This document shows, in pieces, positions 45,239-54,509 of a stretch of DNA of 64,000 nucleotides. The notes under the pieces are model-generated. The model saw nothing but the letters and a program-made list of their open reading frames with translations. It was not told where the DNA came from and made no database searches. Each line of letters starts with the position of its first letter. Within the stretch, counting starts at the first letter, position 1. The DNA comes from JAJYUU01 sp963822955 (GTDB lineage: Bacteria > Actinomycetota > Actinomycetes > Streptosporangiales > Streptosporangiaceae): NCBI GenBank assembly GCA_963822955.1, contig CAWGJS010000002.1, positions 2,418,001 to 2,482,000 on the forward strand, given 5' to 3'. Made by a program: the position numbers and the translations under genes.

Positions 45239-46681
45239 TTATCTCGGCTCAGCGATCACCTGGAACGTGGCCAGACTCGGATCGGCGGCGTAGGCGATCC
45301 GGCCGCCGTCGGCCGCGACCTCCCGGAGTGCCTCGATCGCTGCGGCCGTGATCAGCTCGCCGGGCGCCAGTAGCGGGACGCCCGGCGGATACGGTGCGAT
45401 CAGTTCTGCGCTGACGCGCCCGGCGGCCGCGGCGGCCGGCACGGTCTCGTTCCGGGCGAAGAACGCCTCCCGCGGCGGGAGTACCGTCTGCGGCTCGACT
45501 GTCCATGCGGCCGCGGACGCCGGCTGACGCGGCGACCCGCGGTGCCGTTCGATCGACGCGATCAGCGCGTCCGTGAACGTGGCGATGTGCCCCTCGTCGT
45601 CCGCCAGCGTCGGTATCGGCACGACCGTATCGCGGTCGCCCATCTCCACCATCATCCCCTCGGCGATGAGGTCGTCCTCGACCCTGTTGCCATTCGCTCC
45701 AGTGCCGGCCAGCAGGACGACGAGCTTGGTGGGCTCCACGCCGGGGCCATCAAGCACAGCAACGCCGGGCACCTCGCTCAGTTGCTTGCGCGCTCTCGCG
45801 ACGCCCTGGATCAGCCGGCCGCACAGCCGCTCGCCGTGGGCGGCCAGCAGCGCCCGCGCGGCGTCGATGCTGGCCATGATCGGCCCGTTCGGGCTCGTTG
45901 TATGGGTTGCCTCGAACGCCCGGTTGAGCCGCGCCGGATCGAGGCGCTCAGTGCGGGCCAGCACCAGCGCGCCTTGGGTGTAGGCAGGCAGCGCCTTGTG
46001 CGCGCTGGTCACCATCGCATCGGCGCCTGCTGCGATCGCGTGCAGCGGAAGTTCGGGGTGGAACCCGAGGTGCGCGGCCCAGGCCGCGTCCACGATCAGC
46101 GGAATCCCGGCAGCGTGGGCGGCGTCGGCGTGCCCGGCGAGGTCGGAGATGGTCCCCACGTAGGTCGGATCGCCCAGGAACACCGCGCACGCGTCCGGGT
46201 GCGCAGCGAGCGCGTCCCGCACTGAGTCCACCGCGACACCCGCGGGCAGCCCCGAGGCGGGATCGATCTCCGGCCGTACCCAGACCGGATGCAGTCCGGC
46301 CAGCACGAGCCCGAGCAGCAGCGACCTGTGCAGTGTCCGGTTGATGATCACTTCCTGGCCCGGCCGGCCAACAGCTAGCGCCAGGGCCTGGTTTCCGTGC
46401 GTCGAGCCGGCCACCGAGAACCGGCACCAGTCCGCACCCCAGAGCTGCGCCGCGCGGCGCTCGGACTCTACCCGGAGGCCGTCCGCGTTCTTGATCGTGT
46501 CGAGTCCGCCGTAGAACGGGGCATCTCCGGCGATCACTGCGCCGACGAGGTCCCGGCGCATCTTGTGACCGGGAACGCCCATCGGCAGTAGCTCGCCTGC
46601 CTCGGCGCGGCTGGTGAATTCCAGCCATGCCGCCAGCATCGGCGCGTCGGCAGCCAGGCCGAGCGGATCGCGCGGATTCAC
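45239..46681 (-). CDS. Orn/Lys/Arg decarboxylase family PLP enzyme
   Basis: 480 residues, the size of short SpeA/YaaO-type decarboxylases. Visible are LLPMGVPGHKMRRDLVG, GLDTIKNADGLRVESERRAA, a VAGSTHGNQALALAV turn for the cofactor phosphate, IVDAAWAAHLGFHPELP with the Asp that contacts the ring nitrogen, and VTSAHKALPAYTQGALVLA with the Schiff-base Lys. The C-terminal domain ends with PYPPGVPLLAPGE. It decarboxylates a basic amino acid to a polyamine precursor; which one cannot be told. Same strand as BetA and R2lox with short gaps, so possibly co-transcribed. Confidence 0.88.
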   Translation of the reverse strand: MNPRDPLGLAADAPMLAAWLEFTSRAEAGELLPMGVPGHKMRRDLVGAVIAGDAPFYGGLDTIKNADGLRVESERRAAQLWGADWCRFSVAGSTHGNQALALAVGRPGQEVIINRTLHRSLLLGLVLAGLHPVWVRPEIDPASGLPAGVAVDSVRDALAAHPDACAVFLGDPTYVGTISDLAGHADAAHAAGIPLIVDAAWAAHLGFHPELPLHAIAAGADAMVTSAHKALPAYTQGALVLARTERLDPARLNRAFEATHTTSPNGPIMASIDAARALLAAHGERLCGRLIQGVARARKQLSEVPGVAVLDGPGVEPTKLVVLLAGTGANGNRVEDDLIAEGMMVEMGDRDTVVPIPTLADDEGHIATFTDALIASIERHRGSPRQPASAAAWTVEPQTVLPPREAFFARNETVPAAAAAGRVSAELIAPYPPGVPLLAPGELITAAAIEALREVAADGGRIAYAADPSLATFQVIAEPR

Positions 46682-46730
46682 CGAGCCAGCTCCGAGCGCG
46701 CGTGCAGGTCCACTCGACTGCGGGTAGCGA

Positions 46731-48413
46731 TCACGACACCGTCTCGCCGTCGGCCGCCTGCGCGGTCGTCCTGGTGTAGAACGCGGCGGTGATCGGCGCG
46801 AGCGGCGTGTTGCCCAGGATCAGGTCGGCTGCCTTCTCTGCGATCATCATGGTTGGCGCGTAGATGTTCCCGTTGGTGACGTACGGCATCACGGATGCGT
46901 CCACGACCCGCAATCCGTCGATCCCGTGCACCCGCATGGTGGCGGGATCAGTGACCGACATCGGCCCGCGGCCCATCGCGGCGGTGCAGGACGGGTGCAG
47001 CGCGGTCTCGCCGTCCCGGCGGACCCAGTCCAGGATCTGCTCGGGGGTCTGCGTCCCCGGCCCCGGCGACAGCTCGCCGGCGTTGTAGGGATCCATGGCG
47101 GGCTGGCTCAGGATCTTGCGTGCGACGCCGATCGCCTCTACCCACTCGCGTCGGTCCTGGTCGGTGGACAGGTAGTTGAAGCGCAGCGCTGGCTTGGCCC
47201 CGGGATCGGCAGAGGTGATCCGGACGCTGCCGCGGGCGTCGGAGTTCATCGGTCCGATGTGGACCTGATAGCCGTGGCCGCCCGCCGGCGCTGAGCCGTC
47301 GTAGCGGACAGCGATAGGCAGGAAGTGGAACATCAGGTTCGGGTAGGCCACATCGTCGTTGCTGCGCGCGAATCCGCCGCCCTCGAAATGGTTTGTCGCG
47401 CCCGGACCACTGCGCAGGAAGAGCCAGCGGGCCCCGATCATGGGCCGGTTGCGCAACTTGAGCGCGGGCTGGACCGACACCGGCTGCTTGCAGCCGTACT
47501 GGACATATACCTCGAGGTGATCCTGCATGTTCTCGCCCACGCCGGGCAGCTCGTGCCGGACCTGCACGCCGGCTGGCTCGAGCACGGCCGGGCTGCCGAT
47601 ACCAGACAGCTGGAGAAGCTGCGGGCTGTTGATGGCGCCGCCGCACAGGATGATCTCGCCGGCCGTGGCTGTCGCCGGGCGGCCGCTGCGGGTGTACTCG
47701 ACGCCCGTCGCCCTGGTGCCGTCCAGGGCGATCCTGGTGACCAGGGCGCGAGTGTGCACGATCAGGTTCGGCCGGGACATGACCGGATGCAGGTATGCGC
47801 GGGCGGCGGACAGGCGGCGGCCGCGGTGCAGGTTGCGGTCGAAGGCCGCGAAGCCCTCCTGGCGATATCCGTTGACGTCGTCGGTGAGCTGGTAGCCCGC
47901 CTGCTGCACCGCCTCGAAGAACGCAGTGAACAGCGGGCTGGTGGCCGGACCGCGCTCCAGCACCAGCGGCCCGTCTCCGCCGCGGAACTCGTCGGTGCCG
48001 GCCAGGCAGGTCTCCATCCGCTTGAAGTACGGCAGGCAGTGCGGGTAGTCCCAGCTCTCCATGCCGGGATCGGCGGCCCACCGCGCATAGTCGAGCGGGT
48101 TGCCGCGCTGGAAGATCATGCCGTTGATGCTGCTTGACCCGCCGAGCACCTTGCCCCTGGCGTGATAGATCCGGCGCCCGTTCATGAACGGCTCGGGCTC
48201 GGACTCGTACTTCCAGTCGTAGAACTTGCTGCCGATCGGAAACGTCAGTGCGGCCGGCATGTGGATGAAGACGTCCCACTTGTAGTCGGGGCGGCCGGCC
48301 TCGAGCACGAGCACGCGGTTCGCGGGATCAGCTGTCAGGCGATTCGCCAGGGCGCAGCCAGCCGACCCGCCGCCGATGATGATGAAGTCGTAGCTCGCAT
48401 CCGTCGCCGTCAT
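46731..48413 (-). CDS. betA: Choline dehydrogenase (GMC oxidoreductase)
   Basis: 560 residues from ATG 48413; the frame opens to 48542. It follows E. coli BetA almost block by block: DFIIIGGGSAGCALANRLTA, LEAGRPDYKWDV, KYESEPEPFMNGRRIYHARG, KVLGGSSSINGMIFQRGN, ELPGVGENMQDHLEVYVQYG, NHFEGGGFARS and GLRVVDASVMP. The GMC active-site His lies in ALHPSCTAAMG. It oxidises choline to betaine aldehyde and probably on to glycine betaine, with FAD and a membrane acceptor. No betaine aldehyde dehydrogenase gene is in the window. It would supply the substrate of the demethylation genes at 25-42 kb. Confidence 0.9.
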   Translation of the reverse strand: MTATDASYDFIIIGGGSAGCALANRLTADPANRVLVLEAGRPDYKWDVFIHMPAALTFPIGSKFYDWKYESEPEPFMNGRRIYHARGKVLGGSSSINGMIFQRGNPLDYARWAADPGMESWDYPHCLPYFKRMETCLAGTDEFRGGDGPLVLERGPATSPLFTAFFEAVQQAGYQLTDDVNGYRQEGFAAFDRNLHRGRRLSAARAYLHPVMSRPNLIVHTRALVTRIALDGTRATGVEYTRSGRPATATAGEIILCGGAINSPQLLQLSGIGSPAVLEPAGVQVRHELPGVGENMQDHLEVYVQYGCKQPVSVQPALKLRNRPMIGARWLFLRSGPGATNHFEGGGFARSNDDVAYPNLMFHFLPIAVRYDGSAPAGGHGYQVHIGPMNSDARGSVRITSADPGAKPALRFNYLSTDQDRREWVEAIGVARKILSQPAMDPYNAGELSPGPGTQTPEQILDWVRRDGETALHPSCTAAMGRGPMSVTDPATMRVHGIDGLRVVDASVMPYVTNGNIYAPTMMIAEKAADLILGNTPLAPITAAFYTRTTAQAADGETVS

Positions 48414-48500
48414 CGTGCCGGGATTCACCGCCTGGGTCGAGTTCAGGCGATGATATCGCGACAACAGCCTGCAACAGCAGCCAGAACGGCGGCCGAGATC

Positions 48501-48543
48501 GTTGCGGCCCCGGGTCCTGGCAAGCAGGGCCCGGGGCCGCAAC
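48501..48543 (-). terminator. Very strong terminator hairpin
   Basis: A 19-bp stem with one G-U pair and a 5-nt loop (left arm 48501-48519, right arm 48525-48543), 34 bp past the stop of the phosphoesterase gene and upstream of betA. Confidence 0.9.
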
Positions 48544-48576
48544 GTCTCTTACGCCGCTATCTGAATCACTCCTTTA

Positions 48577-51480
48577 TCAGTCACCCAGGTAGCCGGCGGG
48601 CAGGTTGTGCCCGGGCACCTGGCTGGGCGCGAGGATCTTCTTCTCGCCCGGGTACGGTACCCGCCAGTTGTGAGCGCTGTACCAGTCGTAATGGTCGAGC
48701 TGAGCGGGGTTCGCCCAGTCAACGATCGCGGTCCGGCCGTTGAACCGGCCGTACCGCATCCACACCATCCACTCCGCGTAGACCTTCCGCTCCGACCTCG
48801 GCACGCCGAGCTGGGCCGGGGAGGCCGCGGTGTGAGTGAGTGCCGGCTTGAAGGCCGCCGACGGGTTAGTCGAGCAGTTCGTCAGGCCCTGACAGAGCGG
48901 GATCTGGTTCGGAAGGACGGTGTACGGGGTGAAGTCGGGCTTGTCTGTGAAGGCGTCGTACATCGGTACGGCGGCCCGGTCCTCCTGGTTCATCGGGGCG
49001 ATGCCGAGGATCTGCTCGATCGTCTTCACCACGTTGAGCTGGGTGTAATAGGTGTCGTCAACGATGCCCCGCTGTGCATACGGGCTGGCGATCAGCAGCG
49101 GACCGCGATGACCGTCGACATGGTCGGCACCGTTCTGGGTGTCATCCTCCACCACGAACACGGCCGAGCTGCTCCAGAACTTGGAGTGCGAGATGGTGTC
49201 GATGATCCGGCCGACTGCCAGGTCGTTGTCGGCGACCTGGGCGACGGAAGAGGGGTTACCCGCACCGCCGGTGTGGTCGTCCGGCATCCAGATCAGGTTG
49301 AGGTTGGCCAGCTCTCCGGTAGCAACGCTCTTAGCGAACGACTGCTCCCAGATGTCGGTGCGGTACTGGTCCGGGATGCCGAGGTCAAACGGCGGGTAAG
49401 CGTGGTAGTCCACGGCGTTGAGCGAGGGAATATCGGCGTAGCCACGCACCTGCGACGGCGGAACCGCCAGCGGTCCGCTTTGCTTGCCCTCCATGACCTG
49501 CGAGTCCTGGTAGAAATCAGACCAGGACGGGTTGGGAGCCGGCAGGCTCAGGAAATTGTTGTACTCGCCGTAGACCTTGACGCTGTTGCCAGCGGCTTCG
49601 GCGGCGTTCCAGATGAAGCCGTCGCGCTGGTAGGCGAGGGCGTCACCGCCCTGCGCCGGGTAGCTCCGGTAGAACGCACCGAACTCCTTCTCGATGTAGT
49701 CGTTCGCATCGGCCTGGACCAGCCAGTTGTGCCCGTCCGCCGACAGTGTGCCTTCGTCGTAGAAGTTGTCGAACACCCCGAACTGGTTGGCGAGAGCGTG
49801 TGCGTTCGGGGTGATAGTTGCACCGAACTGGGCCAGGGTGGGATCGCTGTTGCCCTTCCCGATGTCGCCGAGCTCCTGGTCATAGGTCCGGTTCTCCCGG
49901 ACGATCAGGAAGACGTGCTTGATCGGGGAAGGACCTCCGAGCCACAACGGAACTGCCCTTGGCCTGATCCTGGCCTTGGCCGCGCCCTTAATAGGCGTGC
50001 TCGCGAGCAGGTGATCCCAGGCATTGAGAACGAATACCTGCTTGGTATAGGCACCGAGATCCGCCAGGCTGGGCATTGTGAACTCGGTGATCGAGCCGGT
50101 GTCGTCGTAGGTGTTATGGCTGGTGACTGACTGCGCGCCGGGTGCGGTGCCAGGGCCCTTGTTGAGGGTGCTCGGCGGGCCGAGGGCACCGATGCCCTTG
50201 TCGTTGGTGACGACAAGCTGGCCAATCGCCGCGTCGTAGGAGACCGCCACCGGATACCAGTCGGTCGGCAGCAGGCCCTCGTACTTCACCGGGTGTTTCG
50301 GGCCGCTGTAGCCGAAGACACCCAGCGCGTTGTCGCGCCCGATGCTGACCAGGATGGTGCTGGAGTCAGGCATCGTGATCGCGTTGGGGTAGCTGCCCAC
50401 CGTCGAGCCAGGCAGCGGGTTGACATTGACGGTCTGATCGACCTGGCCGGTCGCCGGATCGATCAGGGACATGCTGTCGTCGTTGGAGTTGGCCACCATC
50501 AGCGTGCCATCGGGCGCGAGGTACTCAGCCGTCGGCTGGAGCCCAACGCTGATCTGGCGGACCGGTTTGCCAGTCGTGACGTCGAGCTCGGTCACCGTGC
50601 CGGTAATGGCGCCGCCGGTGACCTTGCTGGCCACGATGTTCGTCCCGTCCGAGTTGTTGGTGAAATCGCCGGGCTTGGCCTTGCGGCCGCCCTCGCTGGA
50701 GACGAACGCATCGTTTCCGACGAGCACCACCTGGCGGGGCGCGTTGCCGGTCCGCATGACCTGGATCAGTTTGTTGGTCGACGTGTCGATGACGCCAAGC
50801 TCGTTGACGCCGTTAAGCGCGACGTACAGCTTGGAGCCGTCGGGGCTCAGGGCCATGCCCGAGGGCAGGTCGGGGGCGACGGTCGTGCCAGTCGTCAGGT
50901 TGAGCGTGGTTTTCTCAAGCGTCGTGGTGATCGGGCTCGACACCATGCCATCGGAGGCCACGCTGAACCGGATCATGTCAGAGGTCTGCGGCACCCACAG
51001 GGACGTGCCATCGGCCGACCACAACGGCCCGTCGGCTGCGACCGTGCCATCGCCGATGTAGGGGTCGGTCTTCGTTCCGGTGCCGACCTGCTGGATGATC
51101 GTGTTGGTCTTCAGGTTGACGATGGTCAGGAAGCCGGTGAATTCGTTCCAGGTTAGGGCGGCCAGGAAGGCACCGTTGGGGCTGATCGAGGACGACACGA
51201 TGCGGCCGTTCAGCTCCGGCGCTCCGTTCGGCAGCGTCGCCTTCCCGTCCAGGACCACCGCCCTGGTGCCTATCGGGTTGATCCACTGCTGGGTCGGCAG
51301 CAGGATCCCGTTCGGAGTAGTCTGACCGACCTGCTCGTTTCCGAATCCGAGGTTGCCGCTCTGGGCCAGGGCGGCGGTAACGACCCCGCTGACCAGGGCC
51401 AGGGAGACGCCAGCGCCGGCTACCAGGCGCAGAGCGCGCCGGTGTTCGTGCCGCCACCGGACAGACATTAACTGTCGCAT
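48577..51480 (-). CDS. Secreted YncE-like beta-propeller / alkaline-phosphatase-superfamily phosphoesterase
   Basis: 967 residues from ATG 51480; the frame opens at 51546. Signal peptide about 15-40 (LVAGAGVSLALVSGVVTAAL). A seven-bladed YncE/NHL propeller covers about 60-480 (LSPDGSKLYVALNGVNELGV, ISVGLQPTAEYLAPDGTLMV). The phosphoesterase domain covers about 500-870: IKHVFLIVRENRTYDQELGD, DNFYDEGTLSADGHNW, AVFVVEDDTQNGADHVDGHR and YTQLNVVKTIEQILGI. The metal-binding Asp/His are present, in the pattern of the acid phosphatase/phospholipase C group. It is exported and probably releases phosphate from extracellular esters; the exact substrate is unknown. A strong terminator follows. Confidence 0.87.
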   Translation of the reverse strand: MRQLMSVRWRHEHRRALRLVAGAGVSLALVSGVVTAALAQSGNLGFGNEQVGQTTPNGILLPTQQWINPIGTRAVVLDGKATLPNGAPELNGRIVSSSISPNGAFLAALTWNEFTGFLTIVNLKTNTIIQQVGTGTKTDPYIGDGTVAADGPLWSADGTSLWVPQTSDMIRFSVASDGMVSSPITTTLEKTTLNLTTGTTVAPDLPSGMALSPDGSKLYVALNGVNELGVIDTSTNKLIQVMRTGNAPRQVVLVGNDAFVSSEGGRKAKPGDFTNNSDGTNIVASKVTGGAITGTVTELDVTTGKPVRQISVGLQPTAEYLAPDGTLMVANSNDDSMSLIDPATGQVDQTVNVNPLPGSTVGSYPNAITMPDSSTILVSIGRDNALGVFGYSGPKHPVKYEGLLPTDWYPVAVSYDAAIGQLVVTNDKGIGALGPPSTLNKGPGTAPGAQSVTSHNTYDDTGSITEFTMPSLADLGAYTKQVFVLNAWDHLLASTPIKGAAKARIRPRAVPLWLGGPSPIKHVFLIVRENRTYDQELGDIGKGNSDPTLAQFGATITPNAHALANQFGVFDNFYDEGTLSADGHNWLVQADANDYIEKEFGAFYRSYPAQGGDALAYQRDGFIWNAAEAAGNSVKVYGEYNNFLSLPAPNPSWSDFYQDSQVMEGKQSGPLAVPPSQVRGYADIPSLNAVDYHAYPPFDLGIPDQYRTDIWEQSFAKSVATGELANLNLIWMPDDHTGGAGNPSSVAQVADNDLAVGRIIDTISHSKFWSSSAVFVVEDDTQNGADHVDGHRGPLLIASPYAQRGIVDDTYYTQLNVVKTIEQILGIAPMNQEDRAAVPMYDAFTDKPDFTPYTVLPNQIPLCQGLTNCSTNPSAAFKPALTHTAASPAQLGVPRSERKVYAEWMVWMRYGRFNGRTAIVDWANPAQLDHYDWYSAHNWRVPYPGEKKILAPSQVPGHNLPAGYLGD

Positions 51481-51652
51481 TACACCACTTCCATCTCTTC
51501 GACGGCCCTCTTCGGCCTCACCGTCCTTTTCCATGCAGATCAGCAACGGTGTCAGAAAAGGCTCCTGCGCCCTGCTTGCGGCGCGACCGATGGAAGATGA
51601 ACGAAACCTGCCGGGAACCTTAAGGCTTGCTCAGAATGAGCGGGAATGGCTG

Positions 51653-52117
51653 TCAGATCGTGTCAAAACAGCCGTCGATGAGGAAGAGCGGATTGGTGAC
51701 CTGGTTGTAATGCGGCCCTGTGACGGTCGGCGATCCGTTGACCGAGGCCGGCCCGTCGCCGTCGGCCGCATAGCAGCCATCCGTCTGGACGTCGACGTTG
51801 TACTTGGCGATCACCGGGTAGCCAGGCCCAGCCACGAGATAGGTGATCTCGCACAGCCACGTGCCCGATCCGTCCTGCACGTTGTCGATCGACCCGCCCT
51901 TCTGGCAGCTCGCGTGACTGTGCAGGCTGGCCGCCGAAACAGCTGGGTTGCCCTGCTCAGCCTGCTGGTACACGTAGAGGTTCGCGAACGTGTGGCCGAT
52001 GGACTCCTGCAACCGCGAGGCGGTCAGGCCAGTCGAGCCGCAACCGGAAAGACCGAGTGCCAGGCAGGCAGCCACAGCCCCGACCGTGGCTGCGGCCCGT
52101 GCGCGCCGCCGGATCAT
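51653..52117 (-). CDS. Lipoprotein of unknown function
   Basis: 154 residues from ATG 52117, which overlaps the permease stop (ATGA). Signal peptide with a lipobox LSGC at about 23-26 (VGAVAACLALGLSGCGST). The mature part has Cys pairs (ASCQKG, TWLCEI, DGCYAA, DGCFDT) that probably form disulfides. No domain is recognised. It is the third gene of an ABC operon, so it may be an accessory or protective protein of that transporter at the outer face of the membrane. Confidence 0.78.
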   Translation of the reverse strand: MIRRRARAAATVGAVAACLALGLSGCGSTGLTASRLQESIGHTFANLYVYQQAEQGNPAVSAASLHSHASCQKGGSIDNVQDGSGTWLCEITYLVAGPGYPVIAKYNVDVQTDGCYAADGDGPASVNGSPTVTGPHYNQVTNPLFLIDGCFDTI

Positions 52118-52986
52118 GCTGCCACCCCGATCGCCCGCCGCCGGAACACGAGCCATGCGGCGCCAGAGCACACTACGAACCAGGCAGCGCACGTAACCAG
52201 CCCTTCCTGAAACGGCCCCAGGAACGCCGGCTGGGTCCAAAAGCCATGCCACGCCATGAAGGGCGTGCTCAGCAGCGCCGTCTGGCCCCAGGCCGGCAAA
52301 TTAATGAGCGTCACGATCTGGAACAGCAGCGCAATCAGCACCGGGCCGCCGACGCCGACGACACTGTTGCGGCTGACGACCGACAGCAACGCGGCCAGCG
52401 CCGTGAATCCCAGCACCGGAGGAATCTCCGAAGCCCAGCTGGCGGCGACGAGCCAGCTGGCCTGACTGGCGGGCACGAGCTGGCCGCCAAGCCCGACCAC
52501 CGGCTCGGTACCTGCAAGCAGCCCGGCGATCAGGTCGAAGACGGTCAGCAGCACCATTGCCACGACCGCGAACGTGATCGCGGCGAGGAGCTTCCCTGCG
52601 AACAGCTGACCGCGCGTGCGCGACCTCGTCAGGATCGTCTTCCAGGTACCGAAGTGATCGTCAGCTGAGAACATGTCGCCGGCCACCACTGCAGTCAGGA
52701 CCGGCAGCACCCACTGACCGCCGAAGCCGAGTACGACCATCGGAAGCGCGAAACCCGATGCGTGTATCCACTGGCCGAATGGCGTGTCGCCGGGGGTTGC
52801 GCTCTGCAGATTCAGGCCCACGTATGCGAGGAAGGGCGTGATGACGCACAGCGCGATGATCGCCCGCACCCGGAACAGGCCGGTCAGCTTCGCGACCTCG
52901 ACTCGCCATACCGTTAGCGCACCTGGCCGCCTGCCGCCGCTGGTTCGCTCCGCATACGCCGGCCACGATTCGGCGGCGAGAGTCAT
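52114..52986 (-). CDS. ABC-2 type transporter permease
   Basis: 290 residues from ATG 52986 (ATGA overlap with the ATPase gene). The N-terminal cytoplasmic segment ends LTVWRVEVAKLTGLFRVRAI, followed by about six membrane helices, with VAGDMFSADDHFGTWKTILT and RSRTRGQLFAGKLLAA in the coupling region, the pattern of ABC-2 permeases such as those for lantibiotics or bacitracin. It forms a transporter with the ATPase. The substrate is unknown. Confidence 0.84.
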   Translation of the reverse strand: MTLAAESWPAYAERTSGGRRPGALTVWRVEVAKLTGLFRVRAIIALCVITPFLAYVGLNLQSATPGDTPFGQWIHASGFALPMVVLGFGGQWVLPVLTAVVAGDMFSADDHFGTWKTILTRSRTRGQLFAGKLLAAITFAVVAMVLLTVFDLIAGLLAGTEPVVGLGGQLVPASQASWLVAASWASEIPPVLGFTALAALLSVVSRNSVVGVGGPVLIALLFQIVTLINLPAWGQTALLSTPFMAWHGFWTQPAFLGPFQEGLVTCAAWFVVCSGAAWLVFRRRAIGVAA

Positions 52987-54026
52987 CGGCCCTCCTGGGT
53001 AGCAGCCTGGCGCCCCGGTAGTCGCAGCCACCGGATCGTTCCCGGTCCGCTCCTGGTTCCGGGCTCGTCTGTGGTTCCGGGCTCCGGTGCCTTCCCGACC
53101 TGCCCGATGCTCGGGGCACCGGTCAGCTGGAAGAAGAGCGATTCAAGCGGTGTGACGTCGAGTTCAAGCCCGCGCACGGCGACGCCGGCGCGGCCGAGAT
53201 GCAGCACGTACTCGTCCAGGCGATCCTGTGCGGCAAACACTACGAGGCCGCCGTCGTCGTGGCCTGAGGCCTTCACGCCGCTGATGCCCCCGGCGGCCTC
53301 CAGCGCGGCGCTGTCATCGCTGGTTCGCAGCCGCCACACTGGATCTGGCGCGTCAGCGCGCATGGCATCGAGTCCCCCGGCGAAAACGGTCTTGCCGCGA
53401 TGGAGCACGGTGACGCTGTCGCAGATCTCGTCGACCTGGTTCATGTCGTGACTGCTCAGGATTACCGTGACGCCATCCTGGGCGAGGCGCCGCAGCGCGG
53501 CGCGCAAGTCCCGGATCCCGGCCGGGTCCATGCCGTTGGTCGGCTCATCGACGATGAGCAGGCGGGGGCGCCGCAGCATCGCGGCGGCCAGCCCGAGCCG
53601 CTGACGCATCCCGAGGGAGTAGCCGCGTACCTTCTGGCGCCGTGCGGCACTTAGCCCGACCCGCTCGATGGCGGAATCGACAAGGCCAGCCGCGTCCCCG
53701 CCGTCGAGGCTCGCCAGCACGGCAAGATTCTGCCGCGCGCTGAGGTACGGATAGAACCGCGGAGTTTCGACGAAACCACCTACGCCGTCAAGCCAGCTAG
53801 GGCCCGCATCCGAGCGCGTGCGCCCGAACAGGCGCACGGAGCCCTCGTCGGGCAGCACCAGCCCGAACAATGCCGACAGGAGTGTCGTCTTGCCGGCGCC
53901 GTTCGGCCCGAGCAGGCCGTGGACGACGCCTGGGCTGACCACGAAGTCGACGGCGTCCAGAGCTGTAGTCTCGCCGAACCATTTCGTGACGCCGCGTGCT
54001 TCCACGGCCAATACCGGATCCGTCAC
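52983..54026 (-). CDS. ABC transporter ATP-binding protein
   Basis: 347 residues. Walker A GPNGAGKTTLL, signature YSLGMRQRLGLAAAM, Walker B RLLIVDEPTNGMDP, switch His in SSHDMNQVDEI. Residues about 225-300 form the accessory domain of BcrA/NatA-like ATPases, and the last 50 are a Pro/Gly/Thr-rich tail with repeats (EPGTTDEPGTRSGPGT). First gene of the ABC operon. A TACGTT box 7 nt before the start suggests a leaderless message. Confidence 0.87.
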   Translation of the reverse strand: MTDPVLAVEARGVTKWFGETTALDAVDFVVSPGVVHGLLGPNGAGKTTLLSALFGLVLPDEGSVRLFGRTRSDAGPSWLDGVGGFVETPRFYPYLSARQNLAVLASLDGGDAAGLVDSAIERVGLSAARRQKVRGYSLGMRQRLGLAAAMLRRPRLLIVDEPTNGMDPAGIRDLRAALRRLAQDGVTVILSSHDMNQVDEICDSVTVLHRGKTVFAGGLDAMRADAPDPVWRLRTSDDSAALEAAGGISGVKASGHDDGGLVVFAAQDRLDEYVLHLGRAGVAVRGLELDVTPLESLFFQLTGAPSIGQVGKAPEPGTTDEPGTRSGPGTIRWLRLPGRQAATQEGR

Positions 54027-54102
54027 GGCGACTAACGTAGGGGGCCAAGTTGACCATTAGAAGAACAGAGCTGGGCCAGTAAGGAACCTCCCCCGCGCAC
54101 TC

Positions 54103-54504
54103 GTGGTCGGCCAGGTCCCGCCGTACCCTTGCTGCTATGGCCCGGATATCGCGTACCTCTACAGGCTGTTACTCGCGTTCATGCTCATCGATGTCGCGAT
54201 CTTCGCGTACACCGAGACAGCCGGTGCCCGAATCAATGCCCACATCGGCCTGACGGCGCAGCAGATTGCCTGGACGGCGTTTGACGCCTTTCTGGTGTGG
54301 CGCGTCTGGCGGGGCGGCCGCGCGGTATGGGCGATTCTGTTCGGGCCTAACATCCTCGTACTCGGGCTGATGCTCATCGCCGCCGCTTGGAGCGCCTGCG
54401 CCAGCGCACTGTACGTTTTCGTGATTGCCCAGACCATCATCCTGGTGACCCCGGCTGTACGTCATCACGTCAGCCGGGTCACTGGCCTGCGGCCTGGCAG
54501 CTAG
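54103..54504 (+). CDS. Small integral membrane protein
   Basis: 133 residues with about four hydrophobic segments (LYRLLLAFMLIDVAIFAY, AVWAILFGPNILVLGLMLIA, ALYVFVIAQTIILVTPAV). No family is recognised. The start is uncertain because there is no clear ribosome site at GTG 54103. The frame has coding-like base usage and is divergent from the ABC operon. Confidence 0.5.
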   Translation: MVGQVPPYPCCYGPDIAYLYRLLLAFMLIDVAIFAYTETAGARINAHIGLTAQQIAWTAFDAFLVWRVWRGGRAVWAILFGPNILVLGLMLIAAAWSACASALYVFVIAQTIILVTPAVRHHVSRVTGLRPGS

Positions 54505-54509
54505 TCGAG

